The translations under genes and the position numbers were made by a program. From positions 1 through 56,628 of the forward strand of contig NZ_JRJG01000068.1 of NCBI RefSeq assembly GCF_000759435.1: a stretch of 56,628 nt of DNA, written 5' to 3'. Below the pieces are notes generated by a model. The model ran no database searches. It was not told the DNA's origin and was given only the letters and a program-made list of their open reading frames with translations. This document shows, piece by piece, positions 28,991-37,193 of this stretch (within the stretch, counting starts at the first letter, position 1; the number at the start of each line of letters is the position of its first letter). Origin of the DNA: Hoeflea sp. BAL378 (GTDB taxonomy: Bacteria; Pseudomonadota; Alphaproteobacteria; Rhizobiales; Rhizobiaceae).

Positions 28991-29622
28991 CAGGGCCGTG
29001 TCAGGGCCGCGCGCGCGGCCTCGACCTCGGCGCGGCAGCAGCAGCCTTCCAGGTGATCATTGACGAGGCCCATCGCCTGCATGAAGGCATAGACCGTGGT
29101 CGGGCCAACGAAGCTCCAGCCGCGCTTCTTGAGATCCTTCGAGATCCGGACGGAGACGGCGGTGGTCGGGTTGGCGGTCAGTGTGGCGTAGTCGACCGTC
29201 GCGGGACGCTCCGAGGCGTCGGGCTCATGGCTCCAGAAGTAGCGGGCGAGCGAGCCGAACTCGTCCACCATCTCGATGGCGCGGGCGGCATTGTTGATGG
29301 TCGAGACGATCTTGCCGCGGTGGCGGACGATCCCCTTGTCGGCGAGCAGCCGCTCGATGTCGGATTCGTCGAAGCGGGCGACCTTGTGGAAATCGAAACC
29401 GGCGAAGCCGGCGCGGAAGTTCTCGCGCTTGCGCAGGATCGTCAGCCACGACAGGCCGGACTGGAAGCCTTCCAGGCAGATCTTCTCGAACAGGCGGATA
29501 TCGTCGGTGACCGGCCGGCCCCATTCGGTGTCGTGGTAGTGGAGGTAATCGGGCAGAGTGCCCGGCCAGAAACAGCGCGTGCGGCCATCCTCGGAGATGA
29601 TCAGACCGTTGTCATGCGCCAT
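28990..29622 (-). CDS. tag: DNA-3-methyladenine glycosylase I
   Basis: The 210-residue HhH-fold glycosylase has the family start RCFWPG and YHDTEWGRP, then LFEKICLEGFQSGLSWLTILRKRENFRAGFAGFD, and zinc-site residues at both ends (Cys17 near the start; His191 and Cys195/Cys196 in the LVNDHLEGCCCR segment). It removes 3-methyladenine from alkylated DNA. The gene starts at ATG 29622, with DUF1801 translationally coupled downstream. Confidence 0.94.
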   Translation of the reverse strand: MAHDNGLIISEDGRTRCFWPGTLPDYLHYHDTEWGRPVTDDIRLFEKICLEGFQSGLSWLTILRKRENFRAGFAGFDFHKVARFDESDIERLLADKGIVRHRGKIVSTINNAARAIEMVDEFGSLARYFWSHEPDASERPATVDYATLTANPTTAVSVRISKDLKKRGWSFVGPTTVYAFMQAMGLVNDHLEGCCCRAEVEAARAALTRP

Positions 29623-29875
29623 CAGTGTGCTCCATCGTTCTGCCGTTTGGGTGTCTTAACCGGGAATCGGCGGCAATTAAGCGATCGTTCACCGCGTTTG
29701 GCAAGGCGGCGATAACCCTAAGAAGAGCTTTCCGGCCGAAGCCGCTTTTTATTGACGCCGATTCACCAATTGATTCCGACCCGCACCCCAGCATGGTCTT
29801 GGATGCAGGGCCGCTGCCCGCGAACAGGCGGTGGTGTCCTGCAAGAAATCAGACGAAAGGTATTGGGTCCGTCCG

Positions 29876-30643
29876 ATGAAAAAGCTTGCTCTTCTCATGA
29901 TGTCAGGCGCGGCGCTGAGCCTCGCTTCCCTTGCCGCGCCCGCCGGCGCCAGCGACCGCTATGGCCAGCGGCCGCCGGTGGTGCTGAGCCCCGACCTGTC
30001 CGCCCCCTGGGTGATGCAGCTCGGCGGCCAGGCGGCACCCCGCGGCGGAGTGGTCTACCGCACCCAGCCCCGGAGCGTCCGCACACCGGCCTACCAGGCG
30101 CGCACGCCGAGGGCCGAGACGCGCCGGGTGACGAATGCGGCGCTGGCCGCGCCGCGGCCGAAGCCGGCGCCGGTCCGCCAGATGGATCCGCAGTTCCTGC
30201 CGCAGACGGTGGCCTATGACGGCGACCAGAAGCCCGGCACCATCATCATCGATACCAGCCAGCGCTTCCTCTATTTCGTCGAGGGCAACGGCCAGGCGCG
30301 CCGCTACGGCGTCGGCGTCGGCAAGGAGGGCCATGCCTGGAGCGGCACCGAGCGGATCAGCCGCAAGGCGGAATGGCCCGACTGGCGACCGCCCGCGGAA
30401 ATGATCAAGCGGGTGCGCGAGAAGGAAGGCCGGATCCTGCCGGTGCACATGGCCGGCGGCCCGGAAAACCCGCTTGGCGCCCGCGCGCTCTATCTCGGCT
30501 CGACGCTCTACCGCATCCACGGCACCAACCAGCCCTGGACCATCGGCAACGCGGTGTCCTCGGGCTGCATCAGGATGCGCAACGAGGATGTCACCGAGCT
30601 CTACGAGCGCGTGCAGGTGGGCGCCAAGGTCATCGTGATGTGA
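29876..30643 (+). CDS. Exported L,D-transpeptidase (YkuD domain), first copy
   Basis: A 255-residue protein: signal peptide (MKKLALLMMSGAALSLASLAAPAGA), a Pro/Arg/Ala-rich linker (~28-115), and a YkuD catalytic domain with HGTNQPWTIG and the active-site SSGCIRM motif (catalytic Cys). YkuD enzymes form 3-3 peptidoglycan cross-links or attach proteins to peptidoglycan in the periplasm. I start at ATG 29876; the upstream frame is not signal-peptide-like. A paralogue follows 182 bp downstream. Confidence 0.9.
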   Translation: MKKLALLMMSGAALSLASLAAPAGASDRYGQRPPVVLSPDLSAPWVMQLGGQAAPRGGVVYRTQPRSVRTPAYQARTPRAETRRVTNAALAAPRPKPAPVRQMDPQFLPQTVAYDGDQKPGTIIIDTSQRFLYFVEGNGQARRYGVGVGKEGHAWSGTERISRKAEWPDWRPPAEMIKRVREKEGRILPVHMAGGPENPLGARALYLGSTLYRIHGTNQPWTIGNAVSSGCIRMRNEDVTELYERVQVGAKVIVM

Positions 30644-30683
30644 TGGCGAAACGACGGGCCGGCCGGCTTTCCGGCCGCGCCAG

Positions 30684-30716
30684 CCCGGTCCGGCGGCGGC
30701 GCCGGCCCGGGTTTTT
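30684..30716 (+). terminator. Probable terminator between the two L,D-transpeptidase genes
   Basis: GC-rich hairpin with outer stem CCCGG / CCGGG and inner GCCGGC-type pairing, followed by TTTTT (30712-30716). It suggests the two paralogues are mostly separate transcripts. Confidence 0.6.
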
Positions 30717-30825
30717 CACGTCCGGATCATAGACCCGTCCCGGTTTGCGCCCGACGCAAGGTTGATCCCGTGAAAATCAATGGTACCATTTGACACAATG
30801 GGCAAAAGATAAAAGAGGGGATTCC

Positions 30826-31539
30826 ATGACCGTGCCACGCCTTTCCACCCGTTTCGCCATCCTGGCGGCAGGCGCCCTGGCGCTGCTGATCACGCCATCC
30901 CTGCCGGGCGCATCGGCGATGCCGCGGGGGCCCGCTCCGCAGGCCCAGACCGCGCTTCCGGTCGTGCTCGCGCAGGCGACGCAATCGAAGAAGCCGAAGC
31001 CGGAATTCTGGCGCAAGAAGGTGCGGCTGCAGACCAGCGAGAAGCCGGGCACCATCATCATCGATACCAACACCAAATATCTCTACTATGTCGAGGGCAA
31101 CAACCGGGCGACGCGCTACGGCGTCGGCGTCGGCCGCGACGGCTTCGGCTGGTCGGGCACGGTGCAGGTCGGCCGCAAGGCGGAATGGCCCGACTGGCGC
31201 CCGCCGGCGTCGATGATCGCTCGCGAACGCGCCAAGGGCCGCATCCTGCCCGCGCACATGAAGGGCGGACCCAACAACCCGCTCGGCGCCCGCGCGCTCT
31301 ATCTCTACAAGGGCGGCCGCGACACGATCTTCCGCATCCACGGCACCAACCAGCCCTGGACCATCGGCCAGAACATGTCGTCGGGCTGCATCCGGATGAT
31401 GAACGAGGATGTGCAGCATCTCTACAGCCGCGCCGGCGTGGGCTCCAAGGTCATCGTGATCGGCCCCAACGGCAAGGGCGCGGAACGGCTCTACAGCGAC
31501 CGCGGCATGGATTTGTTCGGCTCGCTGTTCGGCGGCTGA
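30826..31539 (+). CDS. Exported L,D-transpeptidase (YkuD domain), second copy
   Basis: The 237-residue paralogue of the preceding gene has a signal peptide (FAILAAGALALLITPSLPGASA), a short linker and a YkuD domain with the same GTIIIDT, WSGT, KAEWPDWRPP, HGTNQPWTIG and SSGCIRM motifs. The catalytic Cys is present. Compared with copy one it has a shorter linker and an additional C-terminal extension (NGKGAERLYSDRGMDLFGSLFGG). ATG 30826 follows AAAGAGGGG. A terminator follows, before the convergent glcF. Confidence 0.9.
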   Translation: MTVPRLSTRFAILAAGALALLITPSLPGASAMPRGPAPQAQTALPVVLAQATQSKKPKPEFWRKKVRLQTSEKPGTIIIDTNTKYLYYVEGNNRATRYGVGVGRDGFGWSGTVQVGRKAEWPDWRPPASMIARERAKGRILPAHMKGGPNNPLGARALYLYKGGRDTIFRIHGTNQPWTIGQNMSSGCIRMMNEDVQHLYSRAGVGSKVIVIGPNGKGAERLYSDRGMDLFGSLFGG

Positions 31540-31563
31540 ACCAGATCCTCGATCGGACGAGAG

Positions 31564-31592
31564 AGGCGGCGTTTGCGGACGCCGCCTTTTTT
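31564..31592 (+). terminator. Rho-independent terminator after second L,D-transpeptidase gene
   Basis: Stem AGGCGGCGT / ACGCCGCCT (31564-31572, 31579-31587), 6-nt loop, then a run of T ending at 31592. Confidence 0.88.
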
Positions 31593-31621
31593 CTTGGGGA
31601 GCGCGCCCAGCCGGCAAGAAG

Positions 31622-32956
31622 CTATTCCGCGGCTTCGAGCGTCTTCGCCTTCCCCGCAGGCACCCCCTCCGGCCGTGTCCCGCCATAGACCCAGTCGAGA
31701 AGCTCGACCGTGTGGACGATCGGGATCTGGGTGCCGCCGGCGATCTGGGTGATGCAGCCGATATTGCCGGTGGCGATGAGATCGGGCCTGGTGCGCTCGA
31801 TGTTCTTCACCTTGCGGTCGCGCAGCGTGCGGGCGATCTCGGGCTGCAGGATGTTGTAGACACCGGCCGAACCGCAGCACAGGTGACCCTCGGGCGGGTC
31901 CTTGACGACAAAGCCGGCCGCCTTCAGGAGCGCCTTGGGCTGCACCGTGATCTTCTGGCCGTGCTGCATGGAACAGGCCGAATGATAGGCCACGACCAGG
32001 CCCGCGCCGTTGACCGGTTCCGGCATCTCGAGCGTCGCCAGATATTCGGTGATGTCCTTGGCAAGCTCCGAGACCCGGGCGGCCTTGGCGGCATAGGCCG
32101 GGTCCTCGCGCAGCATGTAGCCGTAGTCCTTGATGGTGGTGCCGCAGCCCGAGGCGGTGATGATGATGGCGTCGAGGCCGCCATGCTCGATCTGGCGCGT
32201 CCAGGCATCGATATTGTTGCGCGCTGCATCGAGCGCGTCATGCTCGCGGCCCATGTGATGGACCAGCGAGCCGCAGCAGCCTTCGCCCTCGGGCACCACC
32301 ACCTCGACGCCGATCCGGTTCAGGAGCCTGACCGTCGCCTCGTTGATGCCGGGCTTGAGCACGGGCTGGGCGCAGCCGGTGAGGATGGCGACACGGCCGC
32401 GCTTCTTGCCCGCGCCCGCATGCGTCCCGGGCCGGGCGAAGTCCGAAGCGCGGGGCACGGATGCCGGGGCGAGATCGAGCATCGCGGCCAGCGGCTTCAG
32501 GCCCGGCACGGTGCGGAACAGCGGCGCAAAGGGCCGGCCGAGCCGGGCGGCATGGAGCGAGGCCCGGAGCCGGCCCGGATAGGGCAGCACCAGGGCCAGG
32601 AGCGCGCGGGTGACGCGGTTCATCAGCGGCCGCTTGTAGGTCTTCTCGATGTGGACGCGGGCATGATCGACGAGATGCATGTAGTTCACGCCCGAGGGAC
32701 AGGTGGTCATGCAGGAGAGGCACGACAGGCAGCGGTCGATATGGGTGACCACCTGCTTGTCGGCGGGCCGGTCGTTCTCCAGCATGTCCTTGATCAGGTA
32801 GATCCGCCCGCGCGGACTGTCGAGCTCGTTGCCGAGCGTCACATAGGTGGGGCACGTGGCGGTGCAGAAGCCGCAATGGACGCATTTCCTCAGGATCTTC
32901 TCGGATTCGGCGACCCCGGAATCGGCCAGTTGCTCGGCGGTGAAATTGGTCTGCAT
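31622..32956 (-). CDS. glcF: Glycolate oxidase iron-sulfur subunit
   Basis: The 444-residue protein has two ferredoxin-type 4Fe-4S motifs, C25-x2-C28-x2-C31-x3-C35P and C76-x2-C79-x2-C82-x3-C86P, followed by two CCG domains (GEGCCGSLVHHMG and GHLCCGSAGVY) typical of GlcF and heterodisulfide-reductase-like subunits. With GlcD and GlcE it oxidises glycolate to glyoxylate and passes electrons to the quinone pool at the membrane. It is the last gene of the operon. Its ribosome-binding region now lies in the final codons of the inserted nuclease gene, 3 bp upstream. Confidence 0.93.
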   Translation of the reverse strand: MQTNFTAEQLADSGVAESEKILRKCVHCGFCTATCPTYVTLGNELDSPRGRIYLIKDMLENDRPADKQVVTHIDRCLSCLSCMTTCPSGVNYMHLVDHARVHIEKTYKRPLMNRVTRALLALVLPYPGRLRASLHAARLGRPFAPLFRTVPGLKPLAAMLDLAPASVPRASDFARPGTHAGAGKKRGRVAILTGCAQPVLKPGINEATVRLLNRIGVEVVVPEGEGCCGSLVHHMGREHDALDAARNNIDAWTRQIEHGGLDAIIITASGCGTTIKDYGYMLREDPAYAAKAARVSELAKDITEYLATLEMPEPVNGAGLVVAYHSACSMQHGQKITVQPKALLKAAGFVVKDPPEGHLCCGSAGVYNILQPEIARTLRDRKVKNIERTRPDLIATGNIGCITQIAGGTQIPIVHTVELLDWVYGGTRPEGVPAGKAKTLEAAE

Positions 32957-32959
32957 TGG

Positions 32960-33703
32960 TTACTTTTCTTCTGAGAACTGAAAGTTTATCGTGTATTTTA
33001 CTAGCTTGAGTGTCGGAACCACTCGCGCCGCAGAGCGTGATCTTTTGTCGAATTCGTGCGCTACCAAGATGCCCCTAACCGTCCGATCTGGTTCTTCTTC
33101 AGCAAGATCACCCATGTAACCCAAAATCTGACCAATTGCGCGGCTGTCTGCTTTTCCAGCCTTTAACTCGACAACTACCAGTGATCCATCGACTTCATTA
33201 TCGCAGGTCACATCGATAAATCCGGATAGAACAGATCGTTCGGCACCATCGTCAATTATCCGAAGATTTTTGTCTAAGCTTTGGATATTTTGCCTAATTG
33301 CCGCTTGCATATCCCTTTCTAACGAAAGTTTCTGAGAAATTACCTGTTCAGCTATTTCAACGGCTACCTCTTCCCTCGTATTTTCTTCATCTGAGGAAGC
33401 AAATTGTCCACGTTCCCATCCCGCCAAAAATTTCCGATACCGGACGACGGCATTCTTGTACGACTGCAAATTGTTTCGAATATTACCCTCAAAGCCAAGT
33501 TTCGATGGGTTCGGGAGAGAACGGCGTTCATCATCCGATGAGTATTGAAGCGAATCTATGATTGATTGCAACGTTCCGGCTTCAAAATGGTCATCCAGAT
33601 CCCCGTATGCAGCCTCAACTTTCGACACCCGATGAATTTGGGCATTTACTGTGGCATCCGAATATTTTTGGTCTTCTAACCATTTGCGATAATTTTCCCT
33701 CAT
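32960..33703 (-). CDS. NucS-like (PD-D/ExK) nuclease, low GC, inserted in glc operon
   Basis: The product has 247 residues. Residues ~1-95 are helical (YRKWLEDQKYSDATVNAQIHR, then SYKNAVVRYRKFLAG) and resemble the SAM-like core-binding domains of integrases. Residues ~125-245 match the NucS/DUF91 nuclease core: ERD (129-131), GFIDVT with Asp164, VVVELKAG with Glu179 and Lys181, then QILGYMGDL. These are the expected catalytic residues. Function is inferred: DNA cleavage, perhaps in repair or phage defence. GC content is far lower than in neighbours. It stands between the membrane-protein gene and glcF, with TAA 3 bp before the glcF ATG. Confidence 0.75.
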   Translation of the reverse strand: MRENYRKWLEDQKYSDATVNAQIHRVSKVEAAYGDLDDHFEAGTLQSIIDSLQYSSDDERRSLPNPSKLGFEGNIRNNLQSYKNAVVRYRKFLAGWERGQFASSDEENTREEVAVEIAEQVISQKLSLERDMQAAIRQNIQSLDKNLRIIDDGAERSVLSGFIDVTCDNEVDGSLVVVELKAGKADSRAIGQILGYMGDLAEEEPDRTVRGILVAHEFDKRSRSAARVVPTLKLVKYTINFQFSEEK

Positions 33704-33799
33704 GTCGCAGTTCCCTTGGCTCTTTCACTCGGATCTTTGCACCCCGAAATGAATCCGCCACTCAGTTGGCGGGGACAACTATAAGAATGCTGGGCGCCG
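33704..33799. other. Leader of the nuclease gene with a hairpin
   Basis: This low-GC gap holds a perfect 6-bp stem CCGCCA-N6-TGGCGG (33755-33772). A weak T-rich stretch follows on the minus strand. It could attenuate or terminate glc transcription before the nuclease and glcF. TATAGT near 33780 is a possible -10 box for a separate minus-strand promoter, but I see no good -35 partner. Confidence 0.35.
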
Positions 33800-34177
33800 T
33801 CAGAGCAGCCAGCTCTGCGGATTGTCGATCGGCTCGTTGCGGCTAAGCTTCTGCAGCCCGATGATGGTGCGGATGATGACCCAGAGCGCGACCAGCAGCA
33901 TCGTCAGCATGCCGATCAGCACCACCATCAGCAGGGCGCTGACGAAGGCGCCCAGGAGCCCGAGCCAGAAGGTGCGGATCGCCCAGGTGTAGTGGCTCTC
34001 GAGCCAGGCTTCCGACTTGCCGCGGTTGATGTGGGCCAGCACGATGCCGACGATACCGGAAATGCCGATGACGAAGCTCGCCAGATACAGGACGTAGATC
34101 ACCTGCAGGTTGGTCTTGCCGGGCTCGAGCCAGCGATCGGTCTGGCGCGGTTGAGGGGCCTGGTCTTGATTGCTCAT
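33800..34177 (-). CDS. DUF4870-like small membrane protein
   Basis: This 125-residue protein starts with a hydrophilic 25-residue segment, then VIYVLYLASFVIGISGIVGIVLAHINR, the SHYTWAIRTFWLGLLGAFVSALLMVVLIG helices and a final WVIIRTIIGLQKLSRNEPIDNPQSWLL. This matches the DUF4870-like membrane proteins common in alphaproteobacteria. Its function is unknown. It lies 45 bp after glcE on the same strand and normally would precede glcF directly. Confidence 0.8.
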   Translation of the reverse strand: MSNQDQAPQPRQTDRWLEPGKTNLQVIYVLYLASFVIGISGIVGIVLAHINRGKSEAWLESHYTWAIRTFWLGLLGAFVSALLMVVLIGMLTMLLVALWVIIRTIIGLQKLSRNEPIDNPQSWLL

Positions 34178-34222
34178 GGCATGCTCCTTTGCTTCCGAAC
34201 AGAATCTGCGCGGCAGAACCTA

Positions 34223-35437
34223 TCACATCGTGGCCGTCATGCGCCCGGGATTGAGAATGCCGCCGGGGTCGAACTGATCCTTGATCCGCCGCGCCAGCGC
34301 GTCAAGCGCCGGGGGTTGCGGTTCGAACACCGGCACCTCGGCGCGGGTGGCCGCATCGGCGCGGACCAGCGTCGCATGGCCGCCGCCGAGCGCCTTGACG
34401 TAGCGGCGGATCAGATCGGCCTCGGGCTCGGCTTCCATCTGCAGCCAGACCAGCCCGCCCTGCCAGTCGTAGAAGGCGTCGACCCCGGTCTGGAGCCTGA
34501 GCGCCGCGACCAACTGATGGCCCGCGCCCGGGGCCACGGACACCCGCCAGACGGGTTTTGTCCGGTGAAAGGTGAAGGGCTTCACATCCCTGATGTCGCG
34601 CCACAGCTCGCCGGAGACCTGCGCATCCAGCACCGAAACCTCGCCGCGACGGCGCATGTCCGCGACCAGCCGTTCGGCGCGAACCTCGACCGAGGGCGCG
34701 AGCCCTTCCAGCCGGAAAACCGTTGTCGCCTCGCTTTTGAGGATGTCGCCAAACCTGTAGGCGACACTCACCGGCAGATGCGCCGCGCCCGAGACCTCGA
34801 CCGACATCGCCATGGCGGCCGCCATGGCTTCGGCGGCCTCGGCGTCGTTGAGGCCGGAAAGCGCGATGGTGACCGCGGTCTCCGGGCGCGGCAGCACCTT
34901 GAAGATGACCTCGCACAATACGCCCAGCGTGCCCCAGGAGCCCGCCAGCAGCTTGACCAGGTCGAGCCCGGTGACGTTCTTCATCACCCGGCCGCCACTC
35001 TTGACGACGGCGCCCGAGCCGTTGACGAAGCGCACGCCGAGCAGGCTGTCGCGCGCCGCACCTGCCGAAAGGCGCCGGGGACCGGAAATGTTGCCCGCGA
35101 ACACGCCGCCGATCGTCGGTTCTCCATCAGCGCCGAGCAATGGCCGGTGATCCATCGGCTCGAAGGTCAGCATCTGGTTGTTGGCGGCCAGCGCCGCCTC
35201 GATCTCGGAGAGCGGCGTGCCCGCGCGGGCCGCCATGACCAGCTCCGACGGATCGTAATTGGTGATACCGGCGAGTTTCGCCAGCGACAGCGCGGAGGCA
35301 GCCTGCACCGGGCGGCCCAGGCCGGTGCGGGTGCCGCCGCCCCGGATTTCCATCGGCTGGCCCGCGGCATGATGCTCCTTAACGATGCGGGCGACGTCGT
35401 CCTCGGTCTCGGGATACAGGATCTCGGCCGCGCTCAT
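34223..35437 (-). CDS. glcE: Glycolate oxidase FAD-binding subunit
   Basis: A 404-residue FAD-binding-4 (PCMH-type) protein: EIRGGGTRTGLGRP near the start, then PTIGGVFAGNISGPRRLSAGAARDSLLGVRFVNGSG and GLDLVKLLAGSWGTLGVLCEV. It ends FDPGGILNPGRM. GlcE is the smaller flavin-type subunit of glycolate dehydrogenase and is required with GlcD and GlcF. The ATG at 35437 overlaps the glcD stop (ATGA); the frame upstream is shadow. Confidence 0.93.
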   Translation of the reverse strand: MSAAEILYPETEDDVARIVKEHHAAGQPMEIRGGGTRTGLGRPVQAASALSLAKLAGITNYDPSELVMAARAGTPLSEIEAALAANNQMLTFEPMDHRPLLGADGEPTIGGVFAGNISGPRRLSAGAARDSLLGVRFVNGSGAVVKSGGRVMKNVTGLDLVKLLAGSWGTLGVLCEVIFKVLPRPETAVTIALSGLNDAEAAEAMAAAMAMSVEVSGAAHLPVSVAYRFGDILKSEATTVFRLEGLAPSVEVRAERLVADMRRRGEVSVLDAQVSGELWRDIRDVKPFTFHRTKPVWRVSVAPGAGHQLVAALRLQTGVDAFYDWQGGLVWLQMEAEPEADLIRRYVKALGGGHATLVRADAATRAEVPVFEPQPPALDALARRIKDQFDPGGILNPGRMTATM

Positions 35438-36951
35438 GCCGCGGTCCTTCCGGCCGCAGCCGTCCCCGCCGCCATCCTTTCGGCATCTGCAAGCGCGCTC
35501 TGATGGCCCTCCTGGCCGCCGTTGCGGCCGTCGAGCGGAAACACCTTCGAGGGATTGAGGATCCATTTCGGATCGAAGGCGGCGCGCACCCGCATCTGCT
35601 GGGCGAGATCGGCGTCGGAATATTGATGACGCATCAGGTCGCGCTTCTCGATGCCCACGCCATGCTCGCCGGTCAGGCAGCCGCCGGCGTCGACGCAGAG
35701 CTTGAGGATGTCGTTGCCGGCCATTTCGGCCTTCAGGCTTTCCTCGGGATCATTGGCGTCGAACAGGATCAGCGGATGCATGTTGCCGTCGCCGGCATGA
35801 AACACGTTGGCGACGCGCAACCCGTAGCGCGCGACGATCTCGCTGGTCTTGCCGAGCACGTAGGAGAGCTGCCCGAGCGGCACGGTGCCGTCCATGCAGA
35901 TGTAGTCGGCGATGCGGCCGGTGGCGCCGAAGGCGGACTTCCGGCCCTTCCAGATCAAGGCCGCCTCCGTCGCCGACTGGCTTTCCCTGATCGTCTTGAC
36001 GCCATGGGTGCGGGCGATGGCGATGATGCGCTCCAGCATCGCATCCATCTCGGCGTCCGAGCCCTCGACCTCGACGATCAGCAGCGCCTCGACATCCATC
36101 GGGTAGCCGGCATGGGCGAAGGCCTCGCAGATCTCGATCGCCGGCTTGTCCATGAATTCGATCGCCACCGGGATGATGCCCGCGCCGATGATGTCGGTGA
36201 CGCAGGCGCCGGCGGCAACCGAGCTTTCGAAGCCGAACAGCACCGGACGGGCGCCCTCGGGCTTGGCGATCAATCTCACGGTGGCCTCGGTGACGATGCC
36301 CAACTGGCCTTCCGAGCCGCAGATCAGGCCGAGCAGGTCGTAGCCCGCCGAATCGAGCGCCTTGCCGCCGATGTCGACGATCGAGCCGTCGAACATCACC
36401 ATCCTCACGCCCATGAGATTGTTGGTGGTGACACCGTATTTCAGGCAATGGGCGCCGCCGGAATTCATGCCGATATTGCCGCCTATGGTGCAGGCGAGCT
36501 GCGAACTCGGGTCGGGCGCGTAAAAGAACCCGTCGGCGTCGACCGCCTGGCTGATGGAGATATTGGTGACGCCGGCCTGCACCCGTGCGGCGCGGTTGGG
36601 ATAGTCCACCTCCAGGATGCGGTTCATCCGGGACACGCCGATGACGACCGCGTCCTCCTGCGGGATGGCGCCGCCCGAGAGCGACGTGCCCGCGCCGCGC
36701 GGGACGACGGGAATGGCATTGTCGTTGCAGTATTTCAGCACCGCGGCGACCTGAGCCGTGGTCTCCGGCAGCACAACAGCCAGCGGCATGCGCCGGTAGG
36801 AGACGAAGGCGTCGGTGTCAAACGGCATCAGCTCGCGCGCGTCGCTGATCAGGCAGGATTCGGGAAGCAACCGTGCGAGGTCGGCGATGATCGCGGGACG
36901 ACGGCCGATGACCGCCTGATCCGGCTCGAGAAAGGCAATCAGCTCCGTCAT
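35434..36951 (-). CDS. glcD: Glycolate oxidase subunit GlcD (FAD-linked oxidase)
   Basis: The 505-residue protein has the FAD-binding-4 domain (VVPRGAGTSLSGGAIP, ACTIGGNIGMNSGGAHCLKYG) and the FAD-oxidase C-terminal domain (VANVFHAGDGNMHPLILFD, CLTGEHGVGIEKRDLM). It is the catalytic subunit for glycolate oxidation; D-lactate is a common alternative substrate in the family. I start at ATG 36951 (MTELIAF), which follows GAGGAG. It is first in the operon, divergent from a LysR gene. Its promoter overlaps a motif shared with the lut operon. Confidence 0.94.
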   Translation of the reverse strand: MTELIAFLEPDQAVIGRRPAIIADLARLLPESCLISDARELMPFDTDAFVSYRRMPLAVVLPETTAQVAAVLKYCNDNAIPVVPRGAGTSLSGGAIPQEDAVVIGVSRMNRILEVDYPNRAARVQAGVTNISISQAVDADGFFYAPDPSSQLACTIGGNIGMNSGGAHCLKYGVTTNNLMGVRMVMFDGSIVDIGGKALDSAGYDLLGLICGSEGQLGIVTEATVRLIAKPEGARPVLFGFESSVAAGACVTDIIGAGIIPVAIEFMDKPAIEICEAFAHAGYPMDVEALLIVEVEGSDAEMDAMLERIIAIARTHGVKTIRESQSATEAALIWKGRKSAFGATGRIADYICMDGTVPLGQLSYVLGKTSEIVARYGLRVANVFHAGDGNMHPLILFDANDPEESLKAEMAGNDILKLCVDAGGCLTGEHGVGIEKRDLMRHQYSDADLAQQMRVRAAFDPKWILNPSKVFPLDGRNGGQEGHQSALADAERMAAGTAAAGRTAA

Positions 36952-37002
36952 CGGCTTCTCCTCGCACCGCGCGCCGCCTTCGCCGAGGCATGGCACGCAT
37001 GT

Positions 37003-37025
37003 AATTGGTATTTTTTATTTACCAC
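37003..37025 (-). promoter_or_regulatory. Candidate operator (copy 1) at glcD promoter
   Basis: AATTGG (37003-37008), 12 A/T bases, ACCAC (37021-37025). It contains a TGGTA-N9-TACCA inverted repeat (37006-37024). The same AATTGG-N12-ACCAC motif occurs at 38271. It overlaps the predicted glcD -10 box, as expected for a repressor site. Confidence 0.5.
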
Positions 37026-37044
37026 TTATCGAGGTTGGCGGCAA
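37016..37044 (-). promoter_or_regulatory. Candidate glcD promoter
   Basis: Read on the minus strand: TTGCCG (37044-37039), 17 bp, TAAATA (37021-37016), 65 bp before the glcD ATG. It fits a housekeeping promoter moderately well. Confidence 0.4.
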
Positions 37045-37193
37045 TGCTGAATTCGCCGCCGGATTCCCCTCGGCTTGCCGCGATGGTGCTTCGCGACAAT
37101 CCCGTCGCCGCGTTTTGTTTAGCGAAGTGATCCGGAACGCGGTAGCTTGCGTAGATATAGGATCACTTTTGTCAATGAGGGAAATGCTTTGCA

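Noticed and set aside
32960..33703. Nuclease gene as a full mobile element or integrase
   Set aside because: The N-terminus resembles a core-binding domain, but the catalytic part is NucS-like, not a tyrosine recombinase; no flanking repeats or att-like sites were found by eye.
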